Position numbers and translations under genes: made by a program. A stretch of DNA of 64,000 nt. Origin: Manduca sexta (taxonomy: Eukaryota; Arthropoda; Insecta; Lepidoptera; Sphingidae). This document shows, piece by piece, positions 18,801 through 30,800 of the stretch. Within the stretch, counting starts at the first letter, position 1. Every line of letters begins with the position of its first letter. Location: assembly GCF_014839805.1 (NCBI RefSeq), contig NC_051129.1, forward strand, positions 6,824,920 through 6,888,919. The letters are read 5' to 3'. Below the pieces are notes generated by a model. It saw only the letters and a program-made list of their open reading frames with translations, ran no database searches and had not been told where the DNA came from.

Positions 18801-21800
18801 ACTGACACTTACATAACTTAAAATATTGTATGCAAAAACACAAAAATAATAATAAAAATCCTATTTGATTTCGAGGAGTACCCTTCACCATTTTTGAAGT
18901 ACCTACGAAGTACTATATTAACATAAATAGCACCATTCGGAAGCTATACAAAATTTACAGAAAAAAATATTTAAATCTGATCCTGAGGCAGAAAGTTATT
19001 GTTGAACAAACATTTTTTATGTTGAATAGATAACCTCTTTTCTTTGAAGTGGGTAAATATAATAACAAATTGAACAAAATAAACGCATGTTATAGTTTTA
19101 TTTTTTGTTTCTTTACACAGACATTGCAAGTGTAGGATATGTTTCGAGTCATTTTAACGAAAGGTTTTCGCACGGTAAAATCAAAGGCATTTTTTAATTC
19201 TATCATTGGATGTAAAAGGTAAATTGGAATAAGTGTTTTGCTATGCTAATGCAATGGTGTCGATAAATAAAGAAGGTGGGCGTCGAGTGGCGACGCAGCA
19301 GACATTCGTTAGATGAATCAATTTATCAGCGGGAGCCACATTTGGTCGAATAGAAAATTTGATTGCCAATTGCGTTTTATTTATTTTTTTCACTTCAAAT
19401 GTAATCGATTTTTTCCTGAACTTGTTGAGGGTGTTTGCGGCCCAATTTCGGATTGAGCATTGCATATTACCTTGATAAGATGATTTGGGATAGGTATGGC
19501 AGTAAATATTGTTAAAAAGCATTGATTCAAATTATTACTCGTTAGCCAGGCATACAAGTAATAAAAACCTTGATATTACCTGCTACATTATTTTATGTAT
19601 ATAGAATCTAAGATGTTTTTATTACAAAGAATAATTTAAACTCTCATAAACCAGAGTAAGTATTAAATTAAATTTATATAGTTTCTGTCTGCAAATTTTT
19701 ATAGTAGGCCTATATTCAGCAGTGGACTTCATGTGGCTGATGATGATGATGACGTTATGATAAATAACATAGATGTTGGTAAAATTCTACAATCCACAAT
19801 TTTACACGTTGAAAATACAAACGGAATAGCACCGTAAAATATTTTATTTTGTCGTACTGAATAAAACAACACACAAAGTAAATTCCATTTTTATTCCGCA
19901 CCTGATAAAATTTCCCTGTCTCTGTTAGTATGTTGGTGCAAGAAAACAGAAACATTTAATTATAATAGCAAACTGTGGGTCTACAACAACAAAAGGTTTT
20001 TATTACAAACGCCACTGTTTACGCGTTTCATAATTGAAAATGAAAGCACGCCGCGCCGGGCTCGAGTGCGTAGGCAAGGGCCTAGGGTGTTTAGCCTACT
20101 TGTGGAAATGAAAGGTATAGGGAAAACAGAAATGGCATATACAATGTTGTCTTATGCAGGCTGTGCAACAGGTAACTGTATTTATAATTACAAATGTATT
20201 GATTTCTCGTATAAAGGGCACGCGAGCAGGAAAAACGTCGCGCCGTTAGTAAGCGTCTATCAGAAAGCTTTTGAGAAGTAACGAAGAGATGTTTTTATAA
20301 TAGGCTGATCTATGGAATATGTTCGTTCTCCTACAAAAGCAATAAAAAAACAATATATTTCCAGATAAGCTTAATAACAACAACAAACAAAATCAATGTT
20401 CTATTTAAATTAGATATTGACTTCAAACATGTTTGTCCATGTAAACATGACAACATAAATTATAAATAGATTCAATTGCTTGTGTTTTAATCATTTTTAA
20501 TTTATCCGAACATAAAGTGCAATTATTTTTTAATTGTAGTAGTTTTTGGACATATCTAATTAAACAAAATACTAATAAAAATATGATTATTTTATTTTGA
20601 GGAGTTCCTACTGCATTTTCCATGCTAAAATTCAGACAACATTTTTAAGCGCATTTATTTACTATAATCTTTATTAGGACTTGTATTACAACTAATAGTT
20701 AATCGAGCTTTGTATTTTTGCGTATGATGTGAGACTACTAAAATTGTTTCACATAAGTAAATAAATTAATTATCCTTTCAAATCCCTGAAAAGAGTAGAT
20801 TCTGATCATCAAATTACGTAAATAAATGAAATCTGGACTATCAGGGAATGACTAATTCTGTAAAGTTTTTAGGTTCTAATTAGAAGTTCGTTAAGCTAGG
20901 TGAGCCGAACATTTGTTCAATGAATAGCGTGTTCAATGGTTCAGTACATTTTCCACGCCGTCGTATTCAATTTAGCTTAAAATAATTCACAAGATTTAAT
21001 GCTAATATCCTTGAATAATAATACAGATGTTTATTTTTCTTTAACCGTTAACGCACTGTTCGCAAGTCTCGTCGCTGAGTTAGGCCCCTGAAGTATCAAC
21101 TACTTACATAAACTCGACTCCTTAAGTAACAGTCTGTTTGAATTATAGATTATTTGGAGATCACCATCTGTCTGAAATCCTTATGCATGCGAAGAAACGG
21201 TTCTTTATGCATCCTCCGTCATCAATTCCATTGTGAATACTTTGAATGTTCAACATTATGATATTGTAATAATCGTAGGTACTGCCCGATACCGAAGTAT
21301 GATACATTATTAATATATTTTGGAATACTTAAGATTTTGTTGTGTGACTTCATGAAACGTATGACCCGGGCTCTCTTGTCACATAATATCAAACTTCGTT
21401 GAACATCCAATCCAGTCTACTTTATTTTGTTTGCGTTGAACATTACCCAATCGAATTTAACGTCTCTAAACTGACTTATCTGTTGCAAGTGTCAAGCGAG
21501 TTACGAAAATAGTTTTTCACGTGATTATTGGGCTGCAAATTACATCGGTCGCTTTGAACACTTATAGCATGCAACTTATGTGTACTAGGATAAAATAGCT
21601 AACTCAATGAAATCTTCCAATAAATTCATCTTTTGTACCATAAATTAATAATAAACAAAATAAAATGTTTTTGGTATTTGTAAAAAATAACATGCTCGAA
21701 AAATTCAAATTAGTTGGATAATGTAGTAAAGTACGAAGGTATATTATTCATGTTCTAAAATTTCTGACTCAAGGAATTATATTCACCACATAGAAGGCTT

Positions 21801-24800
21801 TTAATAATATAAAATGCCTACATCTTTTTAAAATATGTATCAATATTGTTAAACTCTGTTTTTACAGTAAACATTATATTAATAATTACAGAATACAATT
21901 TTAGAAATTTTTTAACAACGTCCAACCACAGAGAATAGTGGAATAGTCGCCGCGTAACATATGTATCTTCTCTTCTGCCAGCCTGGCCGCGCAGCCGAAT
22001 ACTGCCGGAAACGCCCGATGTCATCGACTAGGATAGCGGAGTGTAACAATATATTTGTCAATATACGCTATAGTCCCACAAACTTATCTGACCCGGTGAG
22101 AAAGTCGCTGTTATGTCAGCGAATGGCAGGCAGATTGACTTTTCAAAACGATCTCGTTAGTTCCTCTTTCGGCCACCGGGCCAGATAAGTTTGTGGCACT
22201 ATACATGAGAGTAACTTTAATAATTCAGCACAGCAGTTGCGCAATAGAGCTTATTAAAGTGGATTGAAAAAAAAAAACTTAATTACATTTTTGAACTACG
22301 TAGTTTCAAGCTTTATACGAAGGCGTTCAATGGATGGATTTAAAGTCTCTTACGACCCGTTGGTCCGCCCATGTTGTATCCTATATGCATGTTTTCCAGA
22401 GATAACGTAGCGCGCAGACATTGTCAGCTATTCAGTTGAATATTTATTAATTATTTTCCCCGCCATCTATAAGTTATAAGTAACTTAGTTGTATGGTAGG
22501 TATGACTACGAAATTGGACTGCTCATCTCCGCCATTTTGTGCCGTGTGCCAGGGTTCCACAGTAAATAAAGTACTGCGCGGCATCTTAAATATGCGCCCA
22601 AAACTCCCAAATATGGCGAATGCGCGAATAACTAATCTATAATATTTTATTTGTTTGGTATTCTTAGAATTAACCCATATAACATCGGCTGCCTTTCTTG
22701 TAAATTGAAATGTTTGTTCGGCGTCTTACATAAAATTTTACTCACAGCACAAAGTAAATTTTCTAATAATTACTATTAAGGTTTCACTACTCATTTATAT
22801 AAAGCACAAAGTTATAATTTCTAATACTGCTTTGCTACTCAGACAGCGTGGCTGTGGATATTGTCGGCATGGCGCAGCGTGATGAAAGTGTGGCGGGAGC
22901 ACGGCGCGACGTTCACACACATCACGTCGCGTCGCGGCTGGGTTGAACAAGCCAAGTTAGGTTTGGCGGGGCTTGACAACTGTCATAATCGTCCTCCAAA
23001 ACAATTTGCACGATTTGCTCAGTTTGATGAATAATATCAGACGATTCTGACGCACGAGTTCATTTTTATTACTTTTGTTTGTGCTAAAAAGTCAAAAGAG
23101 ATAAATCAAATGGGTGCGCGAAATAAGTAAACGGAGACAAGAATGTGGACAGTATAACAAGATTGTGTAGAGAGCTTTCATCTCGTCTAGACAAATTTTG
23201 CAGCTATTTTCGTCTGTCTGAAAACAGGTTCTAAGAACTAAATATCATTAAGCCTTCAGATTCCCTATATTTTAGTAAACATTTAGATTAAAAAATTCCT
23301 TTATAAACTACTGAATGCCTTTTCATTATTGTAGTGGATAGTGAGCAGAATGTAAGGCAATACATATAAGCTCGCGCCTGATTATAGCACTATCTAAAAG
23401 TGTACCTAACTAAATGAACTCTTATCAGAAGAACAAACGAACCGTCACACGCATGCCAGGGCTTTCATAGACGACCCGGCGTCTATATATTATGTCTTTA
23501 TGGGGCCTCCCCTCGTCATAGCCAGGATAATACAATTCCGTGAAGGTGACAGGAAGGTCTCGATCTTTGTTCTGTCAACAGCATTAGATTATGATTCATA
23601 AAAGTTTTATTTAAATTCATATAACATTGTTTCGTGAGAAAGAGCCGGCGTACAAGTATGATTTTCCATGTTGGCGTAAATATACATTGCAGCCAGTGTA
23701 ACTACTGGACATAATAAGACTTAACATCTCATGTCTCAAGATGGCGAGCGCAGTTGAATAGCAAACAATATCTATACTTTGTAGTTCAAGGTGTTAAATA
23801 GTATTTCTACTGTTTATGAGTGGTCGTATCGCTTACCATCGGGCAAATGACAAGCGCATCTCGTCATTCAAAACAATAAAGAAAATAAACATATTTGTAA
23901 TATTTATTGTCTATAGTACTAAAATCAGTTCCTAAATAAAAACCCTATTATATTTGGACTACACACAGATAAGAGAATAAAATAAGTTTGCTCTATTACG
24001 TATCGCTTATTCACGAGAATTTACATTACCAGGGTACAAGAGACGGACGGTTCGTACTTCGAGAGTTTTACGGCATTGTCATGGCGACAAGAGAACAGAC
24101 GATTAGCTGCATTGAGGCTAGCCGAGGCGAGAGCGGAGCGGCCGCCGCCGGCGCCGCACGATCTGGGCCTGCCCAGCGTCCCAGCGCAACTCTCGCACAA
24201 AGAACACGAACATTTGTATACAGAGGTAAGCATTGTCACTTTCATATACTTAATCACAATAGTGCCTAACTATTGTCCAACACACTACCGCCATGATGTT
24301 CTGAACAAAATACATATCACTTAATAGGCATTTTATTATTTTTTTTGAAGAATATTATAAAATTTAAAACTATGTAGACCAAATTTAAAAAAATATTTTT
24401 ACTATAGACACTAAACTTGTGAAATACACAAGACAATACTACACAAATATATTACCTTTTTATTTCATAAAATGTATTTCAAAATACATAGTACATAATA
24501 GGTAGCTTTAACTAGTTTCTGTTTCTGTGATGCTTTAATTAAGTTTAGCACATTGTTGTGGAGATTAAGGTTTTGTGTTTCGGTACGGTTGTTTTGACTG
24601 AAGAGGTTCTTATAAAGTAAAGTGTAATCTTTGTTTGGGCGTCGAGGCTTAGAGAATATTAAATCTAGTACCTACTTATTACAGCTAATCTTATCGTTAG
24701 TGAAGGCCAAGTATGGTAGGTTATACTAAAACTAACCGTAAAACGTGACTAAACGCGGCTCACCATTTTACCTTCCTTGCCTAATTTACTTGGAAAAGAA

Positions 24801-27800
24801 AATTAGGCAAATTCTGGCATAAAATATTAATAGCACACGTATGGGCTATTTTGTAAGCTTATGATTTTTTATTGAATACTAAGAATAATGGTCTTAGAAC
24901 ATGCGATATTGTCTTTATAGTGAACGCCATAAAATAACGACGAACATAATTTAAGAATGTCGCGTGAAATATTTGTAATGCTTTAAGTGTCCGGTTCAAT
25001 TTATCTCAAGCTTAACGCTTTCAACATCTTTCATTCATTTTAATTAAGAGCATTTCGATCTTGTAAATGTCATCCTGAAAGGTCACAATATAAGCGCAAA
25101 GTGCTTTTAATTATAATCATTTATACTCATTGCCTCAATGGCTTAATGAACGTATCAAATTAACGTATTAGTCTGAATTCAGTCATTCTTTACCGGATAG
25201 AAATACAACCTGGTAGTAACAAAGGACACGGTTTTAAATATTTTCAAATAAATTAAACAGTATTGTTAGTTACGTATTTCAAGTTGTTTTTCAAGTTTTC
25301 AAGTTTTCGTAAACTTTTTTTAGTATAAAACGAATTATATTAAAAATTTCAATGTTCATCTTAATTACGGATAATGAGTTTTACTGCTAAGTAATTTTTA
25401 GAAGCGATAATACGTTAAAGCTCGGGGCACCGTCAATCTTGTTCCATTAAAAAATGTGAATAAAATATAAATAAGATATTTTACATTCAAGAAATATTTG
25501 ACAAATACCGTTTTTTATTTAATGTTTGTATCGTTACACCAAGACGCACTTTGCTTTGAGAAATATAATTATATAGCTAGAAACATCCAATTTAAACCCA
25601 AACGCTTTAAAGCATAGAAAGTTAGAGCAGGCAAATGCATGAAGAACATTGTCATTGGTTGTAGGATGTATTGTACATCCGAGATGTAGCGGATAGCGAC
25701 CACTGTACACAAGGTGTTAAAACCCATCATAATGGCCTGCGTAAGTGTGTCGCGTGCTGGGATCAGCCTGTGTATATTTGGTTCCAACAGGCCAGTATAA
25801 TTATGTTGACTGCTAAGGGGTAATCATCTCTCGTCAGTCACCATTCTCTTGGACCCCACTCCACTTATCATCAGGTGCCATGGAATCACTCAGTCATGCA
25901 CGTATAAAAAAATATATTGACAGTTGGCAGGCTAATTGAGATGACCCACATTTATTTAGCAGAGAAGACAACGAGATGGGAAATTCTTAAAATATGCATA
26001 CAATTACATTTTTTTTGACTTCTGATCATTCCTAAGGCTAATTAGTTTATTAATTAACCGAAATTGACTGCAAGAAAGCTATAAGTTAAACATTTGGCAT
26101 ATTTTTATGTTTAATTTAAGGTAAATTAATTTAGCATGTTTCGTTCTTGCGGTTTAAGGGTTGTAAAAGTGAGTGTAACTCTTTTACCAATTGCAATTAC
26201 AATGGGCCGAGGGAATAAGATACCGAATTGATTCTCAAAAATTCAGAAAAATATTCATAACTCTAAAACTATGAATAATCGCGGAACATACATGGGAGTG
26301 ATTCGTATACCCCAAGGGGTGCTCTATCTATGGATCTCCGCTTGACACTATTTTCTGGGTCACCCGGTATTATAATTATGACGACACCACAATTATTGAA
26401 AAAAGAACGTAATTCCTGAACGTTTTATTCAACTGCGCTACGAGAATAAGACTTAAAAATAAAAAAATATTATACTAAAAAAATACTACTAATACTAAGT
26501 AATAGCTTCAGTAGGTTTGCTATATAAGCTTACAATAGACCTTAAGCCGTCGACACAAAAGCGATATAGCAATATGCGACATCTGGGTTTCCGATTTGCG
26601 ACGCTATCGGGAAATTTTCTTTGCCTTTTTTATGCCTTTCTTCGTCTCCGCTCAGTGTAGTAGTAATTTACCAGCATTATGTGAAATGAAAGCAGTTATG
26701 CTTAGCTTTGCTCAACCAATGGATTTTTATTCCATTTTAAATTTATGCCAGGATCATTGGTCATGAGACCTGCACTTACAACTTTCAGAGTAAGCGTTTA
26801 GTATTACATCGCTTAATAAGAAAGCCGGAATTTCAAGTACAACTATTATATTTATTATTAATGTTTACGATCAATTAGCATCAATTTGGCGCCATGGCCG
26901 GGACACAATTATAAAATGATTAAACGATTTTTATTTTTCTGTCGGCATGCATTGACATATTATATATATTGAGGTTTAAGGGTCGCGCCCATGCTATTAA
27001 CTTCTTGCCAAGAAACACTACACTATTTATTATACACCTGACACTCGCAGAAAACTGAAGCAACTGCGCGACCCGTTGTGTCAATGCACCGACGTTGCTA
27101 TTATTTTTCCATTTCCGTTCCATTACATAAGTTTATAGAGGAACAAATATAGTGATTTTATTTGTTTCAGCCGGAAGATTGATTTGTAATAAAATATCTT
27201 AGTTAAAAACAAAATGTAACTCGACTCGTACCATAAATACAAATAAATATTTTAAACAAATATCATGATCTAGCTCAGAATATTTAAAAAAATGCTGTTT
27301 TCCTATATCAGCAACATTAAGAATGCTTAGAATTATGAAAAAACTACTTTTGAGAAGAAATAAATATTTGTATTCTAATTCTATGAATAAATTCTACTTA
27401 TAATAAAACGTACAACATCTATCTAAGTTTACAAGATTTTTTAATATCAATATAACTCGTTTGCTTTGGCTCTTACCAAATAATATACGATGATTAACGT
27501 GAAATTCCAAAAAAAAATACGAAAAAAGAACACATATTTTACATATAAAGTTTGCAATTCAATTTTATCACGGTTGGGCGGCGGCATTCCGGCTGAAATT
27601 GCTCTTTTTAAATTATGTAAAACGGATAGTGTATTTTCGTCAGCGTTTTCGATAACCTGATTTGTTTTTTATGTGAATACGTGAAGCTGATGCAACGTTT
27701 CGTAAACCATAGGCGTCCCTTATATTAGGAGTAACATTACTCCTAAGACTTCTCCAACTGACTCCAACTCTATCAGGGCACTGACACGGTGTAGCTCCTT

Positions 27801-30800
27801 TGTTGTTTAATTTCCCCCACTCTATGGAATTTACTAAGAAATGGTCCTACCTAGTCCTCTTTTCTTTAATGCCCATCGAAGTACACACGTTTCTTCTGGA
27901 TTATTCCTAATTATCTTTTATATGTTCCCTAAAAGAAAACTCATAATTGACTCAAATCCAATTCTAATATAATACAATATTATCCTGAACATAAAGACGA
28001 CGGCATATCAATAAAAATCAATATTGCAATAACATCGATAGACAGTGACAGATAGTAATTGAACATCTATGTTGTTTTACGATCATTTCACAAGAATTTA
28101 CTCAGTACTCGGAACGACGCCACCCCGCCGGCAATCCAATTAGCAACAAATAGTAAATAGTCATTTATTCAATTGGTAAACAATGTATCCTTTATTAAAT
28201 TATTGTGAATAAATACATTGTATATACTTGGGTAGACTACAACTTTCAGACTAATTGAAACATTACATGTTCCTAATTCCATATTTAAGTTGAGCTATTG
28301 GTATCGAAGATTCATCCGATGCTCACATATTTTATTTACCAAACCAACAAAATAAAAATACATACTATTATTTTTTACATCATATCATGACATTTAAATA
28401 AACAATGTAATTATACAGATCGTAAGCATGCATGATGCTTATAAAAATATTATTTTAATATAATTGGTAGGAAAACATCGTAAGGAAACCTGCACACACG
28501 GTGGAGGAAGTGGTGGCCGCCATTGTCGGGACTACGGGATGCTCAGCTGAAGAGCTGAAGCCGGGAGCCCTACGTCCCGACTATGCGGGTATGCTGGCCA
28601 TCACGGTCAGCTGCCCCGTGACGGCGGCCAAAGTGGTGGCTGAGGGCCGGAGGGTTTTTGGTGGGCTGGGTGTCGGCGCAGGTTAAGCTGCTCGAGCCCC
28701 AGCCTCTGAGGTGTTACCGATGTCAGACCGGACATCACGTCGGGGTAAGGTGCACCTCGGAGGTCGACCGCAGCGCGTTGTGCTTCCGCTGCGGTCAGCC
28801 CGGTCATAAAATCGGCTCGTGCATCGCCGACAAGCCGCACTGCTTAGCCTGTGCGGCGGTTGGCAAGCCAGCCGAACACCGGGCGGGGAGTAGGGCCTGC
28901 GCCGCTCCCGCCAATACCGGGGGCAAACGCCGGCCCACGGCCTCCACTGCCGCTTCCGCCGCGGCTCCCGCTAGCGCTGCCGCTGCTACTTTTGGAGAGA
29001 GCGCAATGGAATGCCATTAATGGCCCCATTGCGCTTTCTCCAGGCGAACATCAACCATTGCGCCAGAGCTCAGGATCTCTTGCTCCAGAGCATGGCGCGG
29101 TGGTCGATTAATATCGCCGTGGTCTCCGAGCCGTACTTTGTCCCGCCCAGGAATGACTGGGTGGAGGACCTGAGCGGCTCGGTGGCCATCATCGCGTCGG
29201 CCGCCGCCGGTACCCTGACCCACGAGAGGGTGAAGAGGGGCCAGGGTTGTGTCGCAGCCCGGTTCGGAGGGATAGTCGTAGTGGGGTGCTACTTCTCTCC
29301 GAGCCGAACTCTCGCCGAATTCCACAACTCCCTCAGGGAGTTGAGTGACGTCGTCATCGAGTGCGGTTCGCTTCCCGTCGTCGTGCTGGGGGACTTCAAC
29401 GCCAAGAGCCTGGCTTGGGGTTCCCGGTACACGGATGTACGGGGGCGAATGGTTGAGGACTGGGCCTTGTAGGTTGGCCTGGACGTCCTCAACCGGGGTT
29501 CCGTCGCCACGTGTGTGCGGATGCGGGGTGAGTCCGTGGCGGACATTTCGTTTGCCAGCCCCGCATTGTCGCAGCGTGTTGTCGACTGGCGAGTAATGGA
29601 GGCGGTGTAGACGCTATCGGACCACCGGTATATCCGGTTCGACGTCTCCACCGATCCCTCGAGTGCGCCAGTCCGACGGGCCCCAAGTGGTCCACGTTGG
29701 GCGCTGAGACAGCTGGACAGGGAGCTCCTCCTGGAAGCCTCCATCGTCCAGTCCTGGGTGCAAGCACCGGTCAGGCCGGACGATGTGAATAACGAGGCCG
29801 ACTGGTTCCGGGAGGCTATGTCCACTGTCTGCGACTCGGCAATGCCCCGAGTCCGCCGAAGCCAAGCGCGGCGCAAGGTGTACTGGTGGTCGCGGGAGCT
29901 GGCATCGCTCCAGGCGGCATGCTATGCCGCGCGACGCCGGTACACCAGGTACCGCCAAATCCGCATCCGGCCTGTGGATGCGGTGGCTCGAGAGGCGGAG
30001 CTATACCAGGGGTACAGAGACGCAAAAGACGCTCACCAGGCGCGATTCTAGAGTCTAAGAATCGCGCCCACCAGGAGTTGCTGGAGTCTCTTGACGCAGA
30101 CCCGTGGGGACGTCCTTACAAAATGGTGCGGAGCAAGCTCCGCATCTGGGCGCCCCCACTGACGCAGAGTCTCCGGCGGGAACTGGTCGAGGGCGTCGTT
30201 GGCGCTCTGTTCCCTGCGCGAGGGGAGCACGCTCCTCCGCCCATGGCTCCGCCTCCGGCGGCGCCCGGCATGGACCACGACGACGACGTCACTGTTCCCG
30301 CGGTGACCGGGGTAGACTTGAGGGTGGCGGTGGCCAAGATGAAGGCCAAGAACACCGCCCCAGGGCCCGACGGCTTGCCTGGAAAAGCCTGGGTCCTGGC
30401 CTTGGGGGCTCTCGGGCCTCGACTTCAGAGGTTCCTCATGGCATGTTTGGAGAGGGGCCAGTTTCCACTTCGTTGGAAGACGGGGAAACTGGTCCTCATC
30501 GCGAAGCATGGGCGCCCCGCGGACAGTCCGTCCGCATACCGGCCCATCGTCCTGCTCGACGAGGTGGGCAAGCTCTTCGAAAGAGTTATTTCAGACCGCC
30601 TCGTCGGGCACCTGACGAGGGTTGGGCCGGATCTTGCGGACAGCCAATTTGGCTTCCGTAGAGGGCGCTCTACTGTGGATGCCATCATGCGCGTGAGGTC
30701 TCTCGCGACGGGGGATGCTGTTTCCCGGGGTAGGGTCGTCTTGGCGGTGTCGCTTGACATCGCCAATGCCTTTAATACCCTGCCCTGGAGTTGTATCAGG

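Larger units (their letters stand above)
17359..24032 (+). other. Intron 2
   Basis: 6,674 bp. Holds an inverted 'GGAGGAGGT' repeat copy (18838-19080), a short LINE/SINE tail (19706-19752), a mariner-type MITE (22071-22201) and a GC-rich patch (22848-22990) listed separately. No other gene is supported. Confidence 0.75.

Noticed and set aside
20041..20281. 71-codon frame as an additional exon of the BAIAP3-like gene
   Set aside because: Exons 2 and 3 already join in phase with a conserved junction, and the frame has no family similarity.
29289..29876. Long minus-strand and alternative-frame open frames over the LINE
   Set aside because: GC-rich coding DNA leaves shadow frames open; only the plus-strand frames carry endonuclease and RT motifs.
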